Source: Pseudisothecium myosuroides (Eukaryota > Streptophyta > Bryopsida > Hypnales > Lembophyllaceae). Taken from it: a DNA stretch of 64,000 nucleotides. Location: NCBI GenBank assembly GCA_951799445.1, contig OX637297.1, positions 6,572,001-6,636,000 on the forward strand. The letters are read 5' to 3'. Below the pieces are notes generated by a model. That model saw nothing but the letters and a program-made list of their open reading frames with translations, ran no database searches and had not been told where the DNA came from. A program made the position numbers and the translations under genes. This document shows positions 21,965 through 33,700 of this stretch, piece by piece; the first letter of the stretch is position 1; each line of letters starts with the position of its first letter.

Positions 21965-22735
21965 TGGAAACTTCCACTTGACCAGGGGCCCTTCAAATTT
22001 CATAATTATTTACATTGGGGTAAACCTTTGATATGGGATGCAAGTGAATGGAAGCATGGACTATACGAAAAGACTAAACAAGCGGAAGATGACTTCATAT
22101 GGATGACTATAAACAGAGAGGTTGAGTTGCGAGCCCGAGGTATTGAAAATGGAGAGGCTCGTGAATTGTTTTGTCGCAACATGGGGGGACATTGGAGCGT
22201 GCAACACAAAAAATTCTTCCGGTTTCCCGAGAAGGAAGTAAAGAAAGGGCCAGATGGGAAATGGATAGAGGTGGAGCGTTCAAAAGAGTTCAATGACCAG
22301 TATGACATGTATAACCACGATCTGATAGGTAGGGCCCTTTTTCTATCGAAGTTGGAAGAAGCTGCAGAATTTCGTGCTCCTATAGAAATTGGTGGGCAAA
22401 CAAGTACAGAGCATGCATTAGTGGATGTGGTGGGGGCATTCAATAGGAGGATGGCCGACATTATAGGTCAGTGGAGAGCCTTCTTGCTGGAAGGAGATTG
22501 ACCGAGCAAATTACAGTTGAAAAGTGATGACGAAGTAGTCTAGGCAATGGTAGATCAAATAGACAGTGCTTTGAGAGCCTTAAAGGCAGAAGACGTGGAT
22601 TTGACTCCCACGAGGAATAAAAAACGCAAAAGGCTTGAAGAAGAGGACGACCATTCTCTACAGTCAAAACGGCTATTTTTTATGGTTGACGTGGAAGTGC
22701 AAAGTGGAGGCTCCATCGTCCGCCCGAGTCAATAG
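21965..22735 (+). pseudogene. In-frame 3' continuation of the RING gene, separated by stops
   Basis: The same frame as the RING gene stays protein-like after the TGA at 21962: WKLPLDQGPFKFHNYLHWGK, then an open segment to TGA 22499 that includes ARELFCRNMGGHWSVQHKKF. It continues past TAG 22541 to a basic NKKRKRLEEEDD segment (possible nuclear signal) ending at TAG 22736. Both TGAs fit CGA decay and the TAG fits CAG decay. Alternatively this was a separate downstream gene. No domain is recognised. Confidence 0.55.
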
Positions 22736-22739
22736 CGGG

Positions 22740-23270
22740 AAACTTGCCAAGGAAGTAGACGACGCTTGGCTCAAGAAGGGATGTCTCCTGTTTTGGTAGA
22801 CGGTAGCGGCAGATGATTAGAACTTGTAGGGGAAATTTTTTCTCTCTCTTAAGATGCAGCTATAATAGTATAGTAATTGTTGTTTTGATGGTACAAGGAT
22901 TGAGTAGTACTAAGTCATTGCACTCATGGTATGTCATGAGTTCTTTATAATATATAAATGTCTATGCAATGGAAACGTATTTTGATTTGGAATTTTGTTA
23001 ACAATGTATTTTGTGTCCTTCGCGTACAACATAATTTCACATCCATAGTTATTAAATCCATGTAATGCCATGCATATGTACCATACAATTGCATTCCTAT
23101 TTGTCCAGCTACATTGCTCAAACGAGTAAATAAAAAATGTGAATGAAATATGCACAAACAAGACCCTAAGTCTCAGGTAAAAGCTTTGATTAATAGCTAC
23201 AAGTATGTATGATATTCCCACTCGAAGTAAAATTCAATTTGTAACTAATAATTAGAAATCACCATTGAAT
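22740..23270. other. 3' flank of the RING gene; nothing recognisable
   Basis: AT-rich, with no supported gene. Confidence 0.4.
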
Positions 23271-23274
23271 ATGA

Positions 23275-23400
23275 ATACATCAAACTAAGATTTGAACCCG
23301 TGACCTCTTCGAGACCAATAATCAATCTAGTGAAGTAGCCCCTAGGTGGTTGCAGCCACTGGAATGCCTGCTGTGGTCTGAATGCGGTAGACAGATTGTC
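23275..23400 (-). repeat. Possible tRNA-derived (SINE-like) relic
   Basis: The minus strand contains GAGGTCACGGGTTCAAATCT, resembling a tRNA variable loop, T-arm and B box (GGTTCAAATC). A weak A-box-like TGGCTGCAACCACC lies about 65 bp upstream. It does not fold as an intact tRNA by eye. Confidence 0.3.
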
Positions 23401-23409
23401 ATACCCCAG

Positions 23410-23620
23410 TTATCACCATTGCCGATCGACCGTCCCACCACCGACCGCCGTTCCGTCCGCGCGGCAGTTGGACCCGACCGCGTGCCCTTCGTGTCCGCCC
23501 GCCCGCCCGCCCGTGGGCCCCGACCGAACGAGCGTCGGCCTCGCGCGGCCCCGCAGCCGTCCGCTTGGCCGACCGCGCACCCGACCGCCCGACCGCCCTG
23601 TCCGCGCCGAAGGTCACCTC
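23410..23620. repeat. GC island 5
   Basis: CCGACCG/CCGCCCG-rich block about 310 bp upstream of the hAT transposase ATG. GAGTATAAGTGGGAGG (TATA-like, about 23692) lies between island and gene. Confidence 0.75.
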
Positions 23621-23689
23621 ATTGGATGGTCAGGATTTAGTAGCCGTTGGGATTCCTCTCTAACGATCGTGGCCAGCTGCACAAGGCTG

Positions 23690-23700
23690 AGGAGTATAAG
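23690..23700 (+). promoter_or_regulatory. TATA-like motif upstream of the hAT gene
   Basis: GAGTATAAGTGGG sits about 70 bp downstream of GC island 5 and about 240 bp before the ATG. Confidence 0.35.
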
Positions 23701-23933
23701 TGGGAGGAAGAAAGTATGTCAAAGCACTCTTGAGACACTGAACACTAAGATTTCCAAGGGCTAGGAGCTGCAATTTTTTGTGTCCCTTGCTTGGTAATGC
23801 ATAGTTCAGTGGACGGGGGGGCCTTGAATTTTCAAGGCTTTGTGCACGCCGTGCTTGTTACCGTTTGGATATTGTGAATCCAGTGTTCACGTTTTCAGCT
23901 TGTTTACAATATAAAAAATTTGAACCCATCACC

Positions 23934-26900
23934 ATGAGTAAGGACTTCTCCACTTGGTATGGAGTCTCGTCACCAAATAAAGTGCAATGCAAGGCTTGTC
24001 AACTCATCTTCGCCAAAAAACCATGCCGTATGTTGAGCCACCTAGGATATCAAGGCCCATCAGGCTTTCGTGATACCAGGGTCAGCCTTTGTCCTAGGTT
24101 AACAACAGAGGTTCAAGTTCTATTTCTTCGTTGTGAAGGGAAATTTCCACGGCAGCCTGCGGCCATTGACAACGTAGATGGAAACAACACGCCTATAGAC
24201 AGAAATGATTTTTTGAATGGCATGGGTACGACGCGTTCTACGTAGGAGGATTCATGCACGGCACCACAAGAACTTCTAGGTGCGGGTTCAGAAATAAATC
24301 GAACCACTGAAACATACGGTGAACGTGGAACTCCAAGGGCATCAAGTAGTAGGCTGCATAAATAGAGTAGTCTAGCTGATGGCTTTGAAGAAACAACCAA
24401 ACAGAAATTGAATGCTGTATGGGCAAACTTTTTTTACACGGCAAACATACCATTTGCTGTAGCTCAAAATCCAGCCTTCAAAGAAGCAGTGAAGAAAACG
24501 GCAGAGTAGAATCAGCCATACACCCCACCATCGTATCATGATCTACGACACAAATTGCTAGATCAAGCGAAGGCAGAGCTTCAAACAAAGCTCCATAACA
24601 GAATCGAAGATAGCGTTAGGAAATTTGGAGCAACATTGTCTATCGATGGATGGAGTGACGTTTCAAATCGCCCATTAATAAATGCCATGCTAGTCTCAGC
24701 CTCAGGGGAGGAATTCATTGGATCGGTAGATACAAGTGGGGTGGAAAAAAACGCAAAGTATTTGGCGTCTGTGTTGGAGAGATTCATAGAGCACGTGGGT
24801 CCCTCAAATGTGGTACAAGTGACTGCGGATAATGCACCAGTGAATCCAGAAGGGTGGAATTTGGTCTCCGCTAGGTATCCGCACATGTTTTTTCAAGGGT
24901 GTGTGGTGTACGCCTTGAATTTGTTGCTAAAAGATTGGGGGAAGTCAAAATGGATTTCGGATTACGTGGAGAAAGCCCATGATATAGTGAAATTCTTCAA
25001 GAGTAGGCAAATGCCGCTTGCCATATTTCGAAAGCACAAGACAAAGTTGAGCTTGTTGTTGCCGGCAAAAACAAGGTTTGCCTCTAATTTTATTATGATT
25101 CACTATTTGCTGAAGGTTAAACAAGAATTACAACAAAGTGTGGTGGATCCACAGTGGGTCGGGTATGTGCAGAAGCTGAAAGACACCCGAAACACGAAGC
25201 CGCGCTCAGAGTCTCGAGCTGTAACCCAATTCATTTTGAATGATCATTTTTGGAATCGTTTGATGAATATCAAGGAAGTGGTGGCTCCAGTTGTGTATGT
25301 TCTACGTGATTTGGATGCCAAGACACCATGCATGGGCAAGGTCTTGCATCTTATGAGAGGTATACAGAAACATGTCTTCTCTTTAGAGAGGGCGCCTTTT
25401 AAATTGTCTGTAAATCAAGCCGAACAATTGAAGATCTCGTTCTTGAAGCGACACAAAATGGGGGAGACAGATCTACACTATGCAGGAGCACTTCTAAATC
25501 CGTACTTGCTTCATGATAAGGAATTGGCCGACGATACAGAAGCAACGGAGGCATGCAAGCGGGTTATTCAAAGAATATGTAAACCAGGGGAGTACGCGAT
25601 GGTGGTGAAGGAATTTGTAGCCTTTCGACATAGAACCCCTCCGTTCCATAACATGTTGAATCCGGATGAACAAATGTTGTCGGCACATGCTTGGTGGAAT
25701 TTTGAGGGTGCATGCGGAAAGCTCATTGCTCCAATTGCCAAGAGGATATTGGCCCAACCGATATCATCATCTTCATGCGAACGAAATTGGAGTAGCTATT
25801 CGTTTGTTCACAACAAGTCTTGGAACAAGTTGAAGACACAGAGAGCAGCAGATTTGGTGTATGTGTACACCAATTCAAAAGTCTTGGCCGCATCGAAGGT
25901 ACATGATGAGAAGAAGTGGTACAAGGACAACATAGAGTCGGAGGATTCAGAGGGGTTTATCTTGGAAGACGAAGAAGAGGTTGACGATGACGGGCTACAA
26001 ATTAATGACAAAGATGTCATGAACAATGATGTAGAGGACTTTGATGATGGACCGTTTCCTAGTCCAAATCGGAGTAATGAAGATTTTGATGTTGATCACG
26101 GAGACCCTTTCGAGTTTGAATCAGATGGGGACATCGGTTTAAATGAGGACAACAGTGCAGATGATGCAGATGGTGGCATTGGTGGGGATGAGCCCCAAAT
26201 TTCTATAGCACGATTTGTAGATGGAATTGGGTTTCTCAGTAGCCAAAACCTTGTACCAGAAAGGGAAGGTAGGTACGAAGAGGTAGCGGTGGCAAATGAG
26301 ACGACTGTAGCCAATGATGGCACTGGAAAATCGAATGAAGTTCTTGGAACTTCAAAGGCTACATCCGCGGTAGTGGAACAAGTGCAAGAGAGGGACAAAC
26401 AGAATGGCACATCACAGTTTGAGCTCAATGTCTCAATGAACGTGGACAGTGCTTTGGTCCCATGTACTGTGGTATTGCCGAACCATAATAGTGTCGAACC
26501 AAGTACTGCAAATAGTGGAGGAACCAAAGTTCAAGAGAATGTTGATCATGGTTTGATGCATGGGTCTAGGAGCCCAATTCGGGTGAACAACAACAGAGGT
26601 AGGAAGCATGTCAAGGAAGATCCTCAAGTACCACGACATAGTGGTCCTCCGCGTGCAGTGTCAAAAACAGCGGCAACAATCGTGCGTGGTTCGGGAAACT
26701 CTAGCCGCTGGGACCGTATTGTGAAGATGTCAAAAGAAGCACGGCCTCACATCAATTCAAATGAAACAAAGTCACCATCCAACGGTGATGAGGACGAGAC
26801 ATTGGGTGAAATGCTTGTTCGGGAAGCTAGCCGTGCATTGCCACAACGTTCAACCAAATCATTGATCCCTACAGGGCTGTCTATGAATGCAGTGAAGGTA

Positions 26901-27302
26901 AACATTCAAGGAGGGGTCGGAGTACTAAAATTGGAGGCGAAACATTTTATCAAACCCAAAAACAAAAGCGAAATGCAATCGTTTGTAGCTAGCCCAAGAA
27001 AACAACAAAACACAGGTAGAACCCCCCTTGATGCATGTCTTCCTGTTCCACAAAAGAAAATGATGAGTGTTTCCCTCAGGGAAGATAAAATGAAGGCTAT
27101 ATTGAAAGTAAAGAAAGAAAAGAACCAAGGCAAACGAAGGAGATCAAGTACGTTGAATAAAGTTCATAAGGAAGGAGTGACAGTTCTAAATTCTTCATCG
27201 GACGACATGACAGACACATCTGACAATGAAGACATTGGATGGGGAAATGCAGGAGATTGTAGCGGAGCTGAGGTGAAAGGAGATAGTGATTACAGGCCTT
27301 AG
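23934..27302 (+). pseudogene. hAT-superfamily transposase (DUF659 type) with long acidic tail, three in-frame TAGs
   Basis: One frame from ATG 23934 (ATCACCATGA) to TAG 27300, about 1,122 codons, broken only by TAG at 24243, 24363 and 24507. The N-terminus is a BED-like zinc finger (CKAC at 19-22, His 36, Cys 53). DUF659/RNase H-like core: first Asp in SIDGWSD (about 238), second in TADNA (about 299), last Glu in the hAT dimerisation block SSSSCERNWSS (about 616), then DLVYVYTNSKVL. The expected C-x-x-H-x-L-N-L motif reads CVVYALNL, so the His is lost; H-to-Y and A-to-V both fit C-to-T change. Residues about 660-1122 form an acidic then Lys/Ser-rich tail that most hAT proteins lack. Terminal repeats were not identified. 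The three stops make it an inactive or readthrough copy. Confidence 0.85.
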
Positions 27303-27600
27303 CAAATAAGAATTGTAGAGTTTTTGTGATAGGAGACTTGCGCGCTCAGATGCATTGAACACATGAAGAAAATGGATTGGTTGTTCGTAGAACTTTTCAT
27401 TGTAGTACTTATTTGCACAATGATGTAGAAAATGTCATTACAAATTGTGTATTCCAAAACCGTTCAGAGAGAATCCAACAAAGCTTCATTGTGTTTTTCC
27501 TTTCTTTCATGAGGCATCATGTACTGCAAAATGTTTATAGAATGTCAGAAGATATTGTTTGTAATTGTTGTAATACATAGAAAAATGTAAGCATTCATGT
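27303..27600. other. 3' flank of the hAT gene
   Basis: AT-rich and non-coding. It leads into the R3 array. Confidence 0.4.
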
Positions 27601-30250
27601 ATGGAAAGGCATGATTCTTTCAAATGCGAGCCATTAAGGGGCCAAGGCCCATTTTCTTCCCCATTTTTTTTTAATGAAAAGAAGATGAATTTGGAATGGT
27701 AATAAATTAAATGTTGTAGTGAAATCTAAATCCTAGGGGTAATGACATCTTTTTGAAATAAGTGTAAGCTTTCACATATGGAAATGTAAGATTCTTTCGA
27801 ATTTGAGCCATTAAGGGGCCAAGGCCCATTTCCTTCCCCCTTTTTTTTTTAATTGAAAGGAAGGTGAATTTGGAATGGTAATAAACTGAATATTGTAGTG
27901 AAATCTAAATCCTAGGGATGAAGACATTTTTTTCCAAAAATCATTCATTAACATATGGAAACACATGATTCTTTCAAATGTGGGCCATGAAGGGGCCAAG
28001 GCCCATTTTCTTCCCCATTTTTTTTATTGAGAAGAAGATGAATTTGGAATGGTAAATAAATTGAATGTTTTAGTGAAATCTAAATCTTAGAAGTAATGAC
28101 ATCTTTTTTTCAAAAATGTAAGCCTTCACATATGGAAATGCATGATTCTTTTAAATGTGAGTCATGAAGGGGCCAAGGCCCATTTCCTTCCCTTTTTGTT
28201 AAATTGAAAAGAAGATGAGTTTGGAATGGTAATTAATTGAATATTATAGTGAAATCTAAATCCTAGGGGTAATGACACGTTTTTTTCCTAATATGATTCA
28301 TTAACGTATGGAAATGCATGATTCTTTGATTTCTTTCAAATGTGGGCCAATAAGGGGCCAAGGCCCATTTCCTTCCCCATTTTTTTTAATTGAAAAGAAG
28401 ATGAATTTGGAATGGTAATGAATTGAATATTGTAGTGAAATCTAAATCCTAGGGGTAATGATATGTTATTGAAATAAGTGTAAGCTTTCACTTATGGAAA
28501 TGTTAGATTCTTTCAAATGTGAGTCATGAAGGGGCCAAGGCCCATTTCCTTCCCTTTTTTTTTAATTGAAAAGAAGATGAATTTGGAATGGTAATTAATT
28601 GAATATTATAGTGAAATCTAAATCCTAGGGGTAATGACACATTTTTTTCCTAATATGATTCATTAACGTATGGAAATGCATGATTCTTTGATTTCTTTCA
28701 AATGTGGGCCATTAAGGGACCAAGGCCCATTTTCTTCCCCATTTTTTTTAATTGAAAAGAAGATGAATTTAGAATGGTAATAAATTAAATGTTGTAGTGA
28801 AATCTAAATCCTAAGTATAATTACATCTTTTTAAAATAAATGTAAGTCTTCACATATGGAAACGAACGACATTTTCAAGTTCCAGCCATGAAGGGTTTAG
28901 GGTCATTTCCTTCTTAATTTTTTTTAATTGAAAGGAAGGTGAATTTGGAATGGTAATAAATTGAATATTGTAGTGAAATCTAAATCCTAGGGATGAAGAC
29001 ATTTTTTTTTCCAAAAATCATTCATTAACGTATGGAAACACATGATTCTTTCAAATGTGGGCCATGAAGGGACCAAGGCCCACTTTCTTCCCCATTTTTT
29101 TTATTGAGAAGAAGATGAATTTGGAAAGGTAATAAATTGAATATTTTAGTGAAATCTAAATCCTACGTGTAATTACATGTTCTTGAAATAAGTGTAAGCC
29201 TTCACGTATGGAAATGCAGGATTTCTTTCAAATGTGAGCCATTAAGGGGCCAAGGCCCATTTCCTTCCCTATTTTTTTTAATTGAAAGGAAGGTGAATTT
29301 GGAATGGTAATAAATTGAATATCATAGTGAAATCTAAATCCTAGGGATGAAGACATTTTTTTTCCAAAAATCATTCATTAACGTATGGAAACACATGATT
29401 CTTTCAAATGTGGGCCATGAAGGGGCCAAGGCCCATTTTCTTCCCCATTTTTTTTATTGAGAAGAAGATGAATTTGGAAAGGTAATAAATTGAATATTTT
29501 AGTGAAATCTAAATCCTACGTGTAATTACATGTTCTTGAAATAAGTGTAAGCCTTCACGTGTAGAAATGCAGGATTCCTTTCAAATGTGAGCCATTAAGG
29601 GGCCAAGGCCCATTTCCTTCCCTATTTTTTTTAATTGAAAAGAAGATGAATTTGGAATGGTAATATATTGAATATTGTAGTGAAATCTAAGTCTTAGAAG
29701 TAAGGACATCTTTTTTTCAAAAATGTAAGCCTTCACATATGGAAATGCATGATTCTTTCAAATGTGGGCCATTTCCTTGGGTTTTTTTAATGCAATGGGT
29801 CTCCCATTTGTTCAAAAATAAATAAAAAAAATGTGGTCCATTAAAGGACCGGGCCCATTTTAGTCCCCAATTTTTTAAATTCACAAGAAGATGAATTTCT
29901 AATGGTGACAAATTGAATATTTTAGTGAAATCTAAAACTTCAGTGTAATTACATCTTCTTAAAATAAATGTAAGCCTTCACGTATGAAAATGAATGACAT
30001 GTATAAGTTTCGGCCATTAAGGGCGAATGCCCATTTCATTCCCCATTGTCTTTAATTCACAAGAAGATGCACTTTGAATAGTAACCAATTGAATATTTTA
30101 CTGGAATCTAAATCATAAGTATGTCCACATATTTCTTTCCAAAAATGTAAGTCTCTGCGTAATGAAAATGCATGACGTATTCAAATTTGGGCTATTAATG
30201 GGTCAAGGCCTACTTTCTTCTCCATTTCTTTTAACTCTCAACAACATGTC
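27600..30250. repeat. R3 array: about 15 tandem copies of about 177 bp
   Basis: GGGGCCAAGGCCCATTT recurs at about 27641, 27818, 27995, 28172, 28357, 28534, 28719, then with variants to about 30201. The usual period is 177 bp; two 185-bp units contain an extra GATTTCTTT. Copies diverge toward the right end (29.76-30.25 kb). Reverse-complemented, the unit follows the R1 order, including CATACGTGAAGGCTTACAC against TACGTGAAGGGTTCACC. Confidence 0.95.
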
Positions 30251-30329
30251 ACATTTCATTGCCCTTTTCATTGATTCAAAGTTTTCATTAATCGTGTTAA
30301 GTATTTACTATTTCCCCTAAACCGACCAC

Positions 30330-30700
30330 TTAAAACCGCCGCCCCGCCGTCCCCGATCGATCGCTAGACGGGCGGTCAGCCCCGACCAACCGACCCGGTG
30401 TCCTCGACCGATCGCGATATCGGCGGTCGGCCCCGACCGACCAACCGGCCGGCCGCCCACGCTGTCGGAACAGGTCGACCGCCTCGTCGGGACCGACCGA
30501 CCGGGCGTCGGCCACACCCAACGGACCGCCCGCTCCACCCCCCGACCCCCCCACGGACCGCCCAACCGCCAGCGCCGACCCCCTGGCCGTCCGCTATACC
30601 GGCCGCCATTTACATCGGCGAAAATTTTTCGACCACTAAATTACGAATCGTCCGCTGCGTCCGGACGTCCGGAATTTGGACGTGAATTCCGGTTGGACGT
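30330..30700. repeat. GC island 6
   Basis: CCGACCGACC/CGACCGATCG-rich block between the R3 array and the ParB/methylase-like gene. Its right end (about 30598-30680) carries TTTACATCGGCGAAAA, ACTAAATTACGA and GTCCGGACGTCCGG, the inverted counterpart of the left end of island 1. Confidence 0.75.
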
Positions 30701-33700
30701 TTGGATTCGTCAACCCGGGGCACCAGTGACTTTCAACATTCGATCTAAGTAAGAAACAATCATCAAAGACCTAGTGAATTGGCTCCTAAACATTCTCGAC
30801 AAGAGCACAAAACAGACGCTCTGCGTGATGCCCGTCGCTCACACCAAGAAGCCAGAGAAGTGGGAGGATATTGAGGGCGGGCAATTCTACATTATTAATG
30901 GCCAACACAGCGTTGCAGCCAACAAATTCATGTTTGATGATGAAAACGGCGTCGATCACAATCAGAGGGAGCATTTTCGAAAATGGAACTGCTTCATTGT
31001 TTAGTCAAAGGATGCAGAGAAGCTGCGTTGCATCTCCGCATACTATAGTCGCACCAATCACTTCATAGCCGTCCAGCCATCTTGGTCGACAAACATTCTT
31101 GGAGCGCGGGCTGTCTGGGAAGCAATGGGCAAACCGACCAATCCTAAACAGGCCCAGTCTGTGGGAACGGTGTCCAATACGAGGCGGACAACGTAGAACA
31201 GACAAAAAAAAATGACTTCCAGGTTTGTTTTCATGAGATCGAGTAACTTTGATGAGATGCCAATTTCGTTATTTTTTTGTCAATTGCCTACGATTCAGGT
31301 CGATGTGAGCTAAAGTGCATGTGGCTAGTGTTCCAGAAATTTGAAAAGGCAGTCTTCGTGCGCTTCTCCATGATTGAGGTTAACAAGAGCCTCAAAATCA
31401 CGAAAAAGGGTGGGAAAGGCAGGGAGGAGAAACTGAAGGTCACAAACTAACTGAAGCTCATCACCGCGCCCGACCACATCTACAAGCTCTGGAGAGAAGT
31501 GATCACTGCTGCCGCGCATGGCAAACTCCTCAACCCTGATACGGATAAGCTTTTCAATGAGAAGGAGGGCTGGAACCCGGAGAACTTGGCGATGACCCGA
31601 GACTTCTTCAAGCATTTGGGTAATCTTAGTTACGACGAACTCGCCAAGCTTGCAAAGCACATTCTAAACCAAACGGGGGGCAAGCGTACCTACTCGAACC
31701 CGAAATGTACAATTAAGGCGATTTCATCCGTCTTTGATAGCTGCTATACAGTGAAGGAATGGGTGGAGAGACAAAAACAAAAGCACTTGGTGAAGAAAGA
31801 GCTTCACCTAATCGACCCAGGGCTTGGTCTTTTGAACGCTAGGAACGAGCTTATTTCAGAGAACTAGAAAGCGTTTAAGGCTGACCACTTCTTTTCGAGA
31901 GCAACCATGGACGTCCTTCTCGACCAACCTGGGGAGGCCTATTTTGGTCAGGCGAAGCTGGTGAGCGCAAAGAACAAGTCTTGCTCTGATCTTTCAGAAC
32001 AAGCGTCTAAGTTTTTTAAGGTCTTTCTTGAGCAGAAGAAGAAGTTTGTGAAGCCCACTGCTGTGGGTCATTATCGAATGTACAACGTACTGAAAAACTA
32101 TATCAATGAGTGGCCACCGCGTTCATGGACCGAGGAGACCAAGAAGCGAATGACACTCGAGGTGTTTCGGTGCCTTCCTGGGATTGAGAAGAAGGAAGCG
32201 TCTACTGTTGACAATCCTTACTTTGTTGAATTCATGACTTCAATGGTCAAAAAGAAGTATCCGACACTTGAAGAAGTACCAGCGTGGCTCTTCATTTGTG
32301 CAGACGAGAAGGAGCAAGCGCAAGTTCTAAAATTTGTGGAGGCTAATGAGGTCCTAAACTCTTACAGTATGGAATTCTCTCTTTACCACTCAGGGAAAAA
32401 CGATCGGCTGGGGGACGTTGCAGCGGCAAAGACACCGAAGAAAGTGCTGCTCATGTTCCTGCAAAGTCCAAAGAGCCTAAATCCAGTAGTCATTCCATCT
32501 GAATTCTTGTGCCCGGAGACTGCGAGGTACATTAAAGCACGCGCTTATAGTGAGCTTGAGTATCGAATCCATAATACAGAACTCCGGATGGAATTTTACC
32601 TTTGGCTGGTCAAAAGGTTTTGCAACCCGGGCATGTGTGTATTCTCCGGATTCACGGGAGGCAAATTGACTTGCGCTACGATGGTAAGCAACGTCAGTCT
32701 CTTCTCGTTATTTTGCAAATGTTTTGTCATATGTTTGGTCCTGGTATTGCAATTCAGCTCCAGTTGCGCTGAACTGCATGTCTGCAAATAAACTGACGTA
32801 CCTTCCCGCTGCAGATGAATTGTGTCGACGTTTATGCTCTCGGACCAGCGGAGCAGTTGTTCTGATGGCAAGAAATCTGTGCGAAGGCCATGACGTTAGA
32901 CAAAGCAGACTTTTTGGAAGGCGGGTATCCCCTGTCCTGCGGCGCAGGTCCACGTTCGACACCCTCTTCTTCGAAGAAGAAGCTGAGGTCCAGTCAGGAG
33001 TCATTTGGCAGTCAATAGAAAAGAAAGTTTGCTGCTATCGACGACGATGATGAAGACGTATCCGAAGATGAGGAGGAGGAAGAAGAGGAAGAGGAGGAGG
33101 AAGAATTTGATGAGGTCGTGGGACTAGAGGAGATTCCCACACCAACCAGTCGTCCTTCGGCCGATGTACCGGGCTCTACGGCATCCAACATGCTCCCGCC
33201 GTTGCCCCAAACGCCGGTCACGTCGACTGCATCCAAGCGCCCGACGAAGAAGAAGAAGAGAGACACCACCAGCAGTGTGGTCAAGCAATTGGCCGATCTT
33301 CAGATGCAGAATGCGATGTCGCTAGCAACTATGCAAAAAAACACAGAATTAGCACAGAAGAACACAGAGTTGGCGATTGCTCAAATGAGGGCTGATTAGA
33401 CCCGTGAAAGGCTGGCAAACATCGAATTGCATAAAACCAACCAAGACTGGATGCGGGAGGAGTCCAAGAACAATCGAGAGCTTGCCTTGTAGAACCGGGA
33501 AATGCTGCAGCTTTTGATGGCCAAGGTAGGGAACGAACCCATTGCGTCGCTTCAGCCCGCAATTCAATCTCCGCCGTTGCAGCTACAGGGTCAACCATCA
33601 AGTTCAAACATCAGCAATGCGTCCAGTCCTTCGAATTTGGCGACGGTGGACCCGCCGCTCCCTACAGGCGTACCCGTTCTGACCCCTCTTCCACTGACTG

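Noticed and set aside
33012..33284. Minus-strand Ser-rich frame
   Set aside because: Shadow of the plus-strand poly-Glu coding run.
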